Source: Lachnospiraceae bacterium AC2028
Lineage (GTDB): Bacteria; Bacillota; Clostridia; Lachnospirales; Lachnospiraceae
Reading direction: 5' to 3'
Assembly: GCA_000702685.1 (NCBI GenBank)
Contig: JNJD01000011.1
Span: 1-64,000, forward strand
Length of the DNA: 64,000 bases
A model generated the notes under the pieces. That model made no database searches. It was not told where the DNA came from and saw only the letters and a program-made list of their open reading frames with translations. Below, piece after piece: positions 45,227 to 53,546 of the stretch. Made by a program: the position numbers and the translations under genes. The stretch's first letter is position 1, and the number at the start of each line of letters is the position of its first letter.

Positions 45227-45255
45227 ATTTTATCACAGCGCCCCCGCCACTTCAA
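45227..45255 (-). promoter_or_regulatory. Promoter of glyS
   Basis: Minus-strand TTGAAG (45250-45255), 17-base spacer, TAAAAT (45227-45232). Confidence 0.7.
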
Positions 45256-45265
45256 GGGATTTAAG

Positions 45266-45303
45266 CTAAACCAAAGGGCGGCCCACTTTTAAGGAAACCG
45301 CCC
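45266..45303 (-). terminator. Terminator of the era-recO operon
   Basis: GGGCGG and CCGCCC arms enclose a 16-base loop; on the minus strand the stem is followed by TTTGGTTT. It lies about 100 bases past recO. Confidence 0.6.
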
Positions 45304-45403
45304 CTGCTTTATACATCATGCCGGTCCTGCCGGATCGTTAACTCTCGGGATAGAATATCATATCCGGGCCGTCTTCAAAGATTGGATTATAATCCTGTGA
45401 AGT

Positions 45404-46051
45404 TTACAGAGCGCTCAGCACTTCAAGCGACTTGAAATGTCTGTCCATGAAACGTTTCTCGTAATCCGTGGTGAGTCTGAAGAGTTCATCCTCGGCGGGC
45501 TCGGTAAGCTTAAAAGTGTACAGATGTCTCAGGTCCGCGTTCTCGATGCGGTCTATCGCAGCGATAACGGCATCATTGTAATTCCTGCCCTGCGGAAGAC
45601 CCGGGAATTCTCCGTTTATTACAATGGCTCTCAGCACATAGATGCACCTGACAAGCCTGCTTGAAAAGTTCGGATTGTTCAGCGCAAGGAGTGAAGCATA
45701 TAAAAGTCCGAGCATTGAAGTCGCATCATCTCCCTCGACACAGTAATAGTCAGCTATCTCTGCAAAATACGAAGCATATGCGGCAAGTTCTATGTCCGTC
45801 CTGAATTCTTCAAAATAGTTCGATATATCCGCATCGTTAAGATAGTATGCGCTCGAACCGTGACTCAGCTTAAATTCACCGAATGCAAAGCTTTCGGAAG
45901 ATGCGGCAAAACGTGAGGAGGGCTTCCTCGCGCCCCTTACAAATACATTGAGCTTCCCCTCCGTACCTGCAAGAAGTGTTATGAGTCTGTCATTTTCTCC
46001 GGCAGGCCTCGATCTTAAGACCATTCCGGTACAGGTAAAAAAATCTTTCAT
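45404..46051 (-). CDS. recO: DNA repair protein RecO
   Basis: Recombination mediator that works with RecR to load RecA on SSB-coated ssDNA. The 215-aa protein has the N-terminal OB fold (TGMVLRSRPAGENDRLITLLAGTEGKLNVFVRGARKP... region, residues 7-60) and a helical C-terminus; the usual zinc-binding cysteine set of longer RecO proteins is absent, as in several Clostridia. Length is a little under the usual 240-260. It overlaps era by four bases. Confidence 0.9.
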   Translation of the reverse strand: MKDFFTCTGMVLRSRPAGENDRLITLLAGTEGKLNVFVRGARKPSSRFAASSESFAFGEFKLSHGSSAYYLNDADISNYFEEFRTDIELAAYASYFAEIADYYCVEGDDATSMLGLLYASLLALNNPNFSSRLVRCIYVLRAIVINGEFPGLPQGRNYNDAVIAAIDRIENADLRHLYTFKLTEPAEDELFRLTTDYEKRFMDRHFKSLEVLSAL

Positions 46052-46944
46052 AACTGCGACTTGTCAAATCCGAAATTCTTGAGAAGTATATCAGAGTCTC
46101 TCCAGTCCTTCTTGACCTTGACCCAGAGCTTTAAGAATACTTTGCTCTCACATAGCTCTTCGATCTCGGGACGTGCTTTGGATCCGATCTCTTTTAATTT
46201 GCTTCCGCCCTTTCCGATTATCATTCCCTTATGGGAATCCCTCTCGCAATAGATGGTTGCATCTATATGATACATATCATTTTCGTATTTCATTTGATCT
46301 ATCGCTACGGCAAGTCCGTGGGGGACCTCTTCACCGAGGCACATAAGAGCCTTTTCCCTTATGATCTCCGCAGCTATCTGCTTTACGGGCTGATCGGTGA
46401 TCGTATCCTCATCATAGAAGGGCTCGCCTTCGGGAAGATATTTGAATACGGTGTCTACAAGATCGTCAACATTCTTACCTTTAAGTGCGGATATCGGAAC
46501 AACCTCGGTAAAATCCATATGCTTACTGTATGAAGCTATGAATTCCAGAAGCTTGTCTTTCGATATCGTATCGGTCTTATTGATCACAAGGATAATAGGA
46601 CATTCAAGAGTATGGAGCTTGGTGCAGATCAGCTCTTCCGTGTCGGTGAAAATATCGGAAGGCTCAACCATCCAGAGCACAACATCCGCATCGGCAAATG
46701 TACTCCACGCACTCGACATCATATAATCTCCGAGCTTGCTTCTCGACTTATGAATACCGGGTGTATCAAGAAATACGATCTGTCCTCTTTCATCCGTAAA
46801 TACCGCCCTGGCTTTCTTACGGGTAGTCTGTGGCTTCGGAGAAGTGATTGCTATCTTCTGTCCTACTATTGAATTTACAAGAGTGGATTTGCCGACGTTG
46901 GCTTTTCCGATAACGCCGACAAATCCCGATTTCTTTTCCGGCAT
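46048..46944 (-). CDS. era: GTPase Era
   Basis: Ribosome-assembly GTPase binding the 3' end of 16S rRNA. The 298-aa protein has G1 GKANVGKSTLVNS (about 12-24), G3 DTPGIH, G4 NKTD and a C-terminal KH domain with GMIIGKGGSKLKEIG. In many Firmicutes era-recO is a fixed pair, as here. All motifs intact. Confidence 0.97.
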   Translation of the reverse strand: MPEKKSGFVGVIGKANVGKSTLVNSIVGQKIAITSPKPQTTRKKARAVFTDERGQIVFLDTPGIHKSRSKLGDYMMSSAWSTFADADVVLWMVEPSDIFTDTEELICTKLHTLECPIILVINKTDTISKDKLLEFIASYSKHMDFTEVVPISALKGKNVDDLVDTVFKYLPEGEPFYDEDTITDQPVKQIAAEIIREKALMCLGEEVPHGLAVAIDQMKYENDMYHIDATIYCERDSHKGMIIGKGGSKLKEIGSKARPEIEELCESKVFLKLWVKVKKDWRDSDILLKNFGFDKSQL

Positions 46945-46968
46945 ATTTTTTCCCTGTTAACAGCAGCA

Positions 46969-46996
46969 CGGAACGGGAGGATGATCTCCCGTTCCG
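46969..46996 (-). terminator. Strong hairpin between the DUF4349 gene and era
   Basis: CGGAACGGGAG and CTCCCGTTCCG form eleven pairs around a six-base loop. There is no U tract, so it may partially terminate or stabilise RNA rather than fully stop transcription. Confidence 0.45.
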
Positions 46997-47009
46997 GCAT
47001 TCGATTTAA

Positions 47010-48137
47010 TTACTTCTTCTCTTCGGTCGCATCCGCCTTGGGTGCTTCGGCTTTTACTACAGGCTCTGCACCTGAAAGAGCATTCATGGTATTCTGATAT
47101 GCTTCCTGCTGTGCCTTCTGCTTCTTCGCAAGCTTGGCCGCCTTCTTGGCTGCCCTCTTATCGGATGCCATGTAAAGGATCCACTTAACGATCACGAAGA
47201 TGATAACGGCAAAGATGATAAGGTAGATCACATTGGATACGAACCATACTGCAAAGTTCTGTAATCCTCTCTTTATATCTTCAAGGGAATCGGAGAATCC
47301 TTCCTTCATTCTTTCCCAGGTAGAGGGCTCTTCATAAACAACTGGCGTGTATTCAACGACTTCATTGATGTTGAGGTATACGGTTGAATAATTGACCTTG
47401 TTGTCATAGGTGCGGAGCTGGCTTTCCATGCTCTCGAGCTGATATCTGATGTTGGAAAGTCTTTCCTCGATATAGATCATATCCTCGATGGTCTCTGCTT
47501 CCCTGAGAAATTCATTGAGGCGCTCCTGCTCTTCGAGGAGGGTCTTTTTGTGTGCTTCGAGATCAACATAGGTAAGAGTGATATCCTCAACATTCTGGCT
47601 TCTGTTGGTGATATTTCCGGCATTTCCGATCTCTTCAAGGAATGCATCGAGCTTATCCGCAGGGATCCTTACGGTAAGGTTTGCATGTCTTTCAACGACC
47701 TGTCCGTAATAACGGCTTCCGTTGTAAGTATTGATGGACTCGAGATATCCGCCGGCGTTTTTAACGTAGCTTTCGATATCGGAATAAAGCTTGTCGAATT
47801 CCTTCGTCTCGACATCCACATTGGCGGTAGTGATGAGCTTTCTGGTAGGGTCTGCGGTACGGGGTGTGGTTGCGCCCGATTCCGTTACGGTTGTGGAACC
47901 CGAACCTCCGTCAACGGCCATATCCATTTCTTCCATGGCATAATCGTCATAATAGCCGTAGTCATAATCGCCTTTGTAATCATAATCGGCAACGGCTTCG
48001 GGAGCGACCGCATAATTCCCGCCGGCTCCGCCGTTATAAGCGGAATCATATGAAGCACCGGAAGCACATCCCGCAAGGATCGCCATGGAGCAGACACCTG
48101 CAGCTATAAGTTTTCTGAACATCGAATTCTTTTTCAT
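47010..48137 (-). CDS. DUF4349 lipoprotein
   Basis: A 375-aa protein with a lipoprotein signal (LIAAGVCSMAILAGCASG, Cys near 24), a Gly/Tyr/Asp-rich spacer (about 27-80), a DUF4349 domain (about 98-300; NVDVETKEFDKLYSDIESYVKNAGG) containing a coiled coil with VEDITLTYVDLEAHKKTL, a C-terminal membrane helix (about 295-320) and a Lys/Ala-rich cytoplasmic tail. DUF4349 proteins are of unknown role, possibly envelope mechanosensing. The start at 48137 follows AGGAGG. It lies 23 bases after the M16 protease. Confidence 0.88.
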   Translation of the reverse strand: MKKNSMFRKLIAAGVCSMAILAGCASGASYDSAYNGGAGGNYAVAPEAVADYDYKGDYDYGYYDDYAMEEMDMAVDGGSGSTTVTESGATTPRTADPTRKLITTANVDVETKEFDKLYSDIESYVKNAGGYLESINTYNGSRYYGQVVERHANLTVRIPADKLDAFLEEIGNAGNITNRSQNVEDITLTYVDLEAHKKTLLEEQERLNEFLREAETIEDMIYIEERLSNIRYQLESMESQLRTYDNKVNYSTVYLNINEVVEYTPVVYEEPSTWERMKEGFSDSLEDIKRGLQNFAVWFVSNVIYLIIFAVIIFVIVKWILYMASDKRAAKKAAKLAKKQKAQQEAYQNTMNALSGAEPVVKAEAPKADATEEKK

Positions 48138-48160
48138 AACAGTTCCTCCTGTAAGCAAGT

Positions 48161-51076
48161 TTACAGCAGACTCTCAACGGTTCCGAAAAGATTTTCATTC
48201 TCTCTGATGAGTGTTTCGTTACCGACCACAAAAAGCTTGTTGTCGGCCATGAATTCCCTGATGTAATCCGCCATCTTTCTCATATCGGCAGGTGTACAGT
48301 CGAGAACACGGTCACGCTGTTTCTGGACCTCTTCGAATGTGACTCCCGTCATATATGCCGCAAAGCTTCTCGCGCCTCTTGCGGAGGGGGTGAGCGGAAT
48401 GTCAAGTTCACTCACGGTTCCAATGATCAGTTTGGTCATTTCCCGTTCGTCTGCATCGAAGGCTGCAACATCGTCTGCTGCCCCTTCATATACATCGACG
48501 GTTTTTGTAAGGTTCGGGTCACGGTATGAAACAAAAAATGCAGATCCGTTCATTCCGTAATTATTCATGACTCCGTAGGCACCGCCCTTAACCCTGACAT
48601 TAACCCACAGATAATTGTATCCGAGATAGACCTTTAATACCTTCAGAACGCCGTCATACTCAAGTCCGTTCCTGTTGAAAAGTCCGGCCCTGCAGACATA
48701 AACGACCTGTCCCGACGTGGTCAGTCCCTCATTCTTTTTGATAAGTTCGATATTCTTTTTCGCAGGACGGTGCTTTTCGGTATAAAGCTCATCCTTGAAT
48801 GCGCGGATCCTCTCTTTAAGCTTGTCGGCCTCCTCGCGGCTTCCGGTGTAATCAACGATAAGATTCTCGGATCTGAAGATAAGGCCGGTCACATAAGTCA
48901 GGCATTCCTGCATATTGCCCTTTGCGGAATCATAATCATTAAGCAGGCTGCAGATGAACCTGTAATAAGATACGCCCGACATCAGCTCGTTGTACGCAGC
49001 TTCTTTCGAAACGGATGCAAGGGCTCTGGATGATGCAACCGAATGTCCTGCGGAAAGGAAAGAGGACTGCATTCCGTTCTTGATCTCACCGAGGATCTCC
49101 CTGATCCTCTTAAGATCCTTGAACTTCGAAGTAAGAAGTATCTCCCTGAACAGATCGAATGCTTCGTCAGATCTTTCAAAGAAGAACTTTCCTCTCATCT
49201 CAAAAGTAGCGGTGAATTCATCGTTTTTCCCAAATATGGGATAATGCTCGGTGGATACGGAAAAACCGCCCATGCACAGGTCGATCAGAGGACTGAGTTC
49301 CTCATATTTATGCCTGTCGGTATCGACCATCGACAGAATATCCCTCAGGAGTCCCACGTAAGGAACGAATTCGGTGCCGATCTCATCAAGCTTGAACGCA
49401 AGTCTAAGATATCCGATCCTTCTTGTATCGACATCGTGGAATACAAAAGGCATTCCGTCCACATCTGATACCTCATTGCTGTAGGGCTCCGCTTCTCTCT
49501 TAAGATCACTTCTTGTGAGCATCGGAAGCGAATTGATCGCAGCTTCGGAATCGGGTGTATCCCTGAATTTATCGAGCTTTTCCTTGATGGTATCGATGGC
49601 TCTCCTTTCATCGGGAGAAAGTCTCTCCTGAAGTATGTCGAGTTTCTTGCGAAGCTCGCTCTCCTTGGCTTCGAGAACGCCTTCGGTGGGACGAACGCTG
49701 ACATAGCTCTTATGCTTATTGCCGATCAGGTATTTTCTGACAAGCTTCTCGTAATAACCGGTATCGATATTTTCCCTGAGGAAATCGAAATCATCACCGG
49801 CAACGATATAATCAAAAGGCTTCGTATCGTCATACAGCCAGGAATCATACATGTTCAGGCAGTACATAAGTCCCTTCGGATATCTTCCGTAGTCAGCTTC
49901 CCTGTAACGGAATTCCGCAGAATCTATCGCAGCCCTGAGCGCATTCTTATCAAAGCCCTTCTTCGCAACGGTTTCGATGGTCTCGGTAATGAGCTGGCCG
50001 AACCTGGTCTCCATGCTCATTGCGGCATCCTTGCCTATGATGCTGTAGAAAGGCTGTCTTACCGATGTCTCGAAACGGCTGGACACATCACCGACGACGC
50101 CCTGCTCGATAAGGATCTTACGCAGTGGCGCACCGGGATATGAAACCAGTGCATAATCAATGACATCGAAGGCACGCCTGGTCTTGCCGTCGAGTTCCGC
50201 ATCAAGTGCGAAATTAACGGAAAAGAAAGTGTTCTCATCGGCATTTTCGCCCTGAGAAAGAGGACACTGCTTATTCACATGTACAGGCTGATTGAAAGGT
50301 GCCTGGATCTTTATGGTCGAATCAATATCGAGCGCAGAAAATCTGGACAGGTACTTTCTGTCGATGAAATCCAGATTCTCCGCCATATCAAGATTTCCGT
50401 ACAGCAGAATGTATGAATTCGAAGGATGGTAATATTTCCTGTGGAAATCAAGGAACTGCTCATATGTCAGAGCGGGAATGCAGTCGGGATCTCCGCCGGA
50501 TTCAACGCTGTAAGCCGTGTCCGGGAAAAGAGAGAACATCGATTCCGATGAGATGATATCTTCGGCAGAAGATCTTGCACCCTTCATCTCGTTATAGACG
50601 ACACCGTTAATGATGAGCTTTCCGTTCTCATCATATTCATAATGCCATCCTTCCTGCCTGAATATACTCTCGTTCTTATAGACATTGGGATAGAAAACCG
50701 CATCAAGATAAACGTGCATCAGATTTCTGAAGTCCGCATCATTGGTACTCGCGATCGGATAAACGGTCTTATCCGGATATGTCATTGCATTTAAGAATGT
50801 ATTGAGCGAACCCTTGACGAGCTCGACAAATGGATCCTTGAGAGGGAATTCCCTCGATCCGCAGAGAGTGGAATGTTCGAGTATATGCGCAACACCCGTC
50901 GAATCGGTGGGCGGAGTCCTGAACGCGATCGAAAAGACTTTGTTATTATCATCATTTTCGATCAGGCATACTCTCGCACCGGTCTTTTTATGGACCATCC
51001 TGTAACCGACGGACGCGATATCCGCAAGATCGTATTTTTCAAGTATCTCATAGCTTTTAAGCTTTTCAAGTTCCAT
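48161..51076 (-). CDS. M16C metallopeptidase (presequence protease-like)
   Basis: A 971-aa insulinase-superfamily zinc peptidase of the PreP/Cym1 type. The inverted zinc motif HILEH is in GVAHILEHSTLCGS (about residues 61-74), with the distal Glu in the following helices, and the C-terminal half repeats the inactive M16 fold with Tyr/Arg catalytic helpers. Such proteases degrade unstructured peptides in a closed chamber; here it is probably cytoplasmic as no signal peptide is seen. The start at 51076 follows AAAGGAA. It belongs to a four-gene operon with unknown 139-aa, sigma-like and rhomboid-like genes. Confidence 0.92.
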   Translation of the reverse strand: MELEKLKSYEILEKYDLADIASVGYRMVHKKTGARVCLIENDDNNKVFSIAFRTPPTDSTGVAHILEHSTLCGSREFPLKDPFVELVKGSLNTFLNAMTYPDKTVYPIASTNDADFRNLMHVYLDAVFYPNVYKNESIFRQEGWHYEYDENGKLIINGVVYNEMKGARSSAEDIISSESMFSLFPDTAYSVESGGDPDCIPALTYEQFLDFHRKYYHPSNSYILLYGNLDMAENLDFIDRKYLSRFSALDIDSTIKIQAPFNQPVHVNKQCPLSQGENADENTFFSVNFALDAELDGKTRRAFDVIDYALVSYPGAPLRKILIEQGVVGDVSSRFETSVRQPFYSIIGKDAAMSMETRFGQLITETIETVAKKGFDKNALRAAIDSAEFRYREADYGRYPKGLMYCLNMYDSWLYDDTKPFDYIVAGDDFDFLRENIDTGYYEKLVRKYLIGNKHKSYVSVRPTEGVLEAKESELRKKLDILQERLSPDERRAIDTIKEKLDKFRDTPDSEAAINSLPMLTRSDLKREAEPYSNEVSDVDGMPFVFHDVDTRRIGYLRLAFKLDEIGTEFVPYVGLLRDILSMVDTDRHKYEELSPLIDLCMGGFSVSTEHYPIFGKNDEFTATFEMRGKFFFERSDEAFDLFREILLTSKFKDLKRIREILGEIKNGMQSSFLSAGHSVASSRALASVSKEAAYNELMSGVSYYRFICSLLNDYDSAKGNMQECLTYVTGLIFRSENLIVDYTGSREEADKLKERIRAFKDELYTEKHRPAKKNIELIKKNEGLTTSGQVVYVCRAGLFNRNGLEYDGVLKVLKVYLGYNYLWVNVRVKGGAYGVMNNYGMNGSAFFVSYRDPNLTKTVDVYEGAADDVAAFDADEREMTKLIIGTVSELDIPLTPSARGARSFAAYMTGVTFEEVQKQRDRVLDCTPADMRKMADYIREFMADNKLFVVGNETLIRENENLFGTVESLL

Positions 51077-51099
51077 AGCGGTTCCTTTACTGTCAAAGG

Positions 51100-51519
51100 T
51101 CATACGGTAAGAAGAGCCAGTTTGCTTCCCTTCAATTCCTGTATGACAACACCAAGTTTCTTCTTGTCTTCTTCACTGATGGAAACAAGTTCCTTAATGC
51201 CGATGTACTTTGTGACATAGCTTTCTTTTTCTTTTCCGAAAAGGGACTTCTTCCTGCTGAGCATGCTGACGCGGACCTGTGCACCCATCTGCTTGAGAAC
51301 CTGGAATACGAAATTCCCGGGCTCAAGATAATACAGCACCGTTTCGAGCGTATCCGTTTCGGTGAATTTCGGGAGGATGCTCTCTGCGGTCACCTTGCGG
51401 AATTTAAAGAGAATATCCTCACACTCGGTTATCTCCCGTAAGGTATACTTGCTGCCCACATAGAAATATCCGGCATCCTGAAGAAAGTATTTATAATCTT
51501 CGTAAGTCTGCTTCGTCAC
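51100..51519 (-). CDS. Conserved protein of unknown function (139 aa)
   Basis: I do not recognise a domain. The protein is soluble, mixed alpha/beta and charged, with no signal peptide or membrane helix; it begins MTKQTYEDYKYFLQDAGYFYVGSKY. Its ATG overlaps the sigma-like stop by four bases and its end lies 23 bases before the protease start, so it is translated together with them and is likely to be in the same pathway. Confidence 0.7.
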   Translation of the reverse strand: MTKQTYEDYKYFLQDAGYFYVGSKYTLREITECEDILFKFRKVTAESILPKFTETDTLETVLYYLEPGNFVFQVLKQMGAQVRVSMLSRKKSLFGKEKESYVTKYIGIKELVSISEEDKKKLGVVIQELKGSKLALLTV

Positions 51520-52331
51520 GACTGTCTGTCATCCTCAATGCATTCTATCTTGTATCCGCTTATCTCCATCGCTTCCCTGACGGCTTTTTCGGAGATTCCG
51601 GCGAATTCTGCAACTTCCTTCACGGTGACCTTTCTTTCAAGTTCTTCCGCAAGCTCCATTGCCTTGTCATAGACCTTATTGGTCTTTTTAAGTATCTTGT
51701 CTTCAAGGTCGCCTTCGGAAGAAGCTTCATGTATCAGCTCTTCCATCGCGTCCATCACAAGCTTCATAAGAAAGCCTTCGCAGTCATCCGGCTTTTCCTG
51801 GGAATCGAGTATAGACACGCCGCGCACAAGGGCTTCGTTGCCTTCCCCGATAAGATCTTCGAGAAAAACTCCCTGTCCCGTATAGATACGTGCAATACCG
51901 ACTATGTCCTTGAGATAGCAGTTTATGAGCTTCTCTTTGGATCGTTCCTCACCCGCCATCGCGGAGATCGTAAAAGCGATCTTTTCACCGTCCGAATAAA
52001 CGGGAAGTTCATCAAGGCCTTCAAGATAAGCGTTGAGATAATCCGTATCTATATCATCGAGCGCAAATTCAGATATCACCGCTTCGTTCTCGGAAGGAGT
52101 GACACCGTCAAGCTCTATGTCGTCTGCGGGTATCGCGGTCTCGGATACGTTTATCTCGAATCGGATCCCCCTGCCCTTCAGATAATCGAAGACCATGCCG
52201 GTCTTCTCCTCATCAAGCTCAAGAGGAGCGAGCATTTCAAGTATTTCGTTTTTATCGATATATCCGCCCTGAACGGCTGCCTTGCGGCGTAATTCTTCGA
52301 GCGTTTTTCCGAAAAGTACTTCTTTATCCAT
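51516..52331 (-). CDS. Sigma-70-like protein lacking promoter-recognition regions
   Basis: A 271-aa protein resembling the core-RNA-polymerase-binding part of a housekeeping sigma factor. A sigma 1.1-like segment (8-60), region 1.2 (93-125), regions 2.1-2.2 (130-175; LINCYLKDIVGIARIYTGQG, LEDLIGEGNEALVRGV) and region 3.0-3.1 (208-262; RKVTVKEVAEFAGISEKAVREAM) are visible. The aromatic -10-melting residues of regions 2.3-2.4 are missing, replaced by an unrelated helix, and region 4 is absent. It likely binds RNA polymerase without recognising a promoter. One base separates it from the rhomboid-like gene. Confidence 0.75.
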   Translation of the reverse strand: MDKEVLFGKTLEELRRKAAVQGGYIDKNEILEMLAPLELDEEKTGMVFDYLKGRGIRFEINVSETAIPADDIELDGVTPSENEAVISEFALDDIDTDYLNAYLEGLDELPVYSDGEKIAFTISAMAGEERSKEKLINCYLKDIVGIARIYTGQGVFLEDLIGEGNEALVRGVSILDSQEKPDDCEGFLMKLVMDAMEELIHEASSEGDLEDKILKKTNKVYDKAMELAEELERKVTVKEVAEFAGISEKAVREAMEISGYKIECIEDDRQS

Positions 52332-52332
52332 T

Positions 52333-53325
52333 TTATCCCCTTACATGGGTGTGTGTGAAAAGGTGTGTCTGGCAGTATTCGTAATTACCCGCGCATTTGG
52401 AGCAGTATCTGAATTCCATGTCCGGATCCGAAACCTCGGTCTTTCCGCAGATCGCACATTTATGCCTTGTCTGCGGACGTGCGTTCATCTTGACATCGGA
52501 TGTCGATGAAGTAACGCCTCCCGTATTCCTCGTCCTTCCGGCATTGGCAAAGCCTCTCTTATATTGCCTGTTGAAGGCATTCTGTCTGTGTATCTGTCCG
52601 GGATTAAGATTAACGCCTCTGATATTGGACAGGTAAAAGATAAGGCAATTGATCAGAGCGGCGATGACCGCAGCTTTTTCGGGTAGATATCCCTTCAGGA
52701 AAATATAGATAAGATACACGGTATCGAGAATACCGAGCCATTTCATCTTGACCGGGAGAATGAAGTAAAGCCTGACGATATCGTTGGGATATGTCATGGC
52801 AAAGACTATATATATGGAAATATTGATGTAATAAGTGCTGAAAGCAAACCAGTCGACCGCCATATTGGCGTTTTCGAGGGCCACAAGCGCGTCAAAATCA
52901 TTGGAGACGAACAGGATTCCCAGATAAACGAAGGCACAGACGACCGCCAGCAAAATGCCCGTAAAGATGAAGATATTGTATTTTACGGTTCCCCAGGTCC
53001 TCTCAAGGATATTTCCTATGGAATAACAGCAGAAAAGCATCAAAAGGACAAAGAACAGCCCCAGCGGATCGCTTCCGAGCATATTGGGAGGGATGATGAC
53101 CCAGGTAAAGAGCCTCCAGACCTGACCGTGAAGGATCTTGTAGGGATCGAGCGACAGCCAGTACAGAAATGAGCTGTTTACCATGGATATCATATATCCG
53201 ATGACATACCCGGCGATAAGCCAGAGGGTAAGATTGGGAATGGCATACTTACGTAATTTATTACTGAATCTGCTCAAGACAGTTATCTCCTTGAAAAAAC
53301 TATAAATCCTGTAAAAGTTTACCAT
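52333..53325 (-). CDS. Rhomboid-like pseudoprotease with C-terminal zinc ribbon
   Basis: About 330 aa with six hydrophobic helices (about residues 35-250) and the rhomboid topology, including LHGQVWRLFTWVIIPP where rhomboids have their WR motif. The catalytic Ser (GxSG) and His residues are not found, so it is probably a pseudoprotease like derlins. The tail has a basic linker and a zinc ribbon CAICGK...YCSKC...C...H (about 285-325). The start is either ATG 53325 (AAAGGGG upstream) or TTG 53277, which has the stronger AAGGAG site; the shorter form keeps all helices. Confidence 0.75.
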   Translation of the reverse strand: MVNFYRIYSFFKEITVLSRFSNKLRKYAIPNLTLWLIAGYVIGYMISMVNSSFLYWLSLDPYKILHGQVWRLFTWVIIPPNMLGSDPLGLFFVLLMLFCCYSIGNILERTWGTVKYNIFIFTGILLAVVCAFVYLGILFVSNDFDALVALENANMAVDWFAFSTYYINISIYIVFAMTYPNDIVRLYFILPVKMKWLGILDTVYLIYIFLKGYLPEKAAVIAALINCLIFYLSNIRGVNLNPGQIHRQNAFNRQYKRGFANAGRTRNTGGVTSSTSDVKMNARPQTRHKCAICGKTEVSDPDMEFRYCSKCAGNYEYCQTHLFTHTHVRG

Positions 53326-53436
53326 TTTTCCCCTTTTTAAACAAGGCAAGGCCCCCCTGCTTAATAAAAGTTTAATGCACAGGCTGCGATGCGAATGAAC
53401 CCCTTTGCCCGGCCTTCCCGCGGGCGTTAAAAAAAG

Positions 53437-53465
53437 TTGATTTTACCCCCTTTTGCCACTATAAT
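53437..53465 (+). promoter_or_regulatory. Promoter P1 of the activase-like gene
   Basis: TTGATT (53437-53442), 17-base spacer, TATAAT (53460-53465). Confidence 0.8.
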
Positions 53466-53493
53466 TGACAAGGTTAGCTAAAATTCTTACATA
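53465..53493 (+). promoter_or_regulatory. Possible promoter P2 overlapping P1
   Basis: TTGACA (53465-53470), 17-base spacer, TACATA (53488-53493). The perfect -35 begins at the last base of the P1 -10 box. A GCCGG/CCGGC hairpin follows at 53512-53528. Confidence 0.5.
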
Positions 53494-53546
53494 ATAAATG
53501 CGAAAATAAAAAGCCGGCCCTTTCCGGCACAGATTTTGAGGTTGAA

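Noticed and set aside
53394-53436. GC-rich hairpin upstream of the activase promoter as a terminator
   Set aside because: Followed by A rather than T on the relevant strand and the stem is short.
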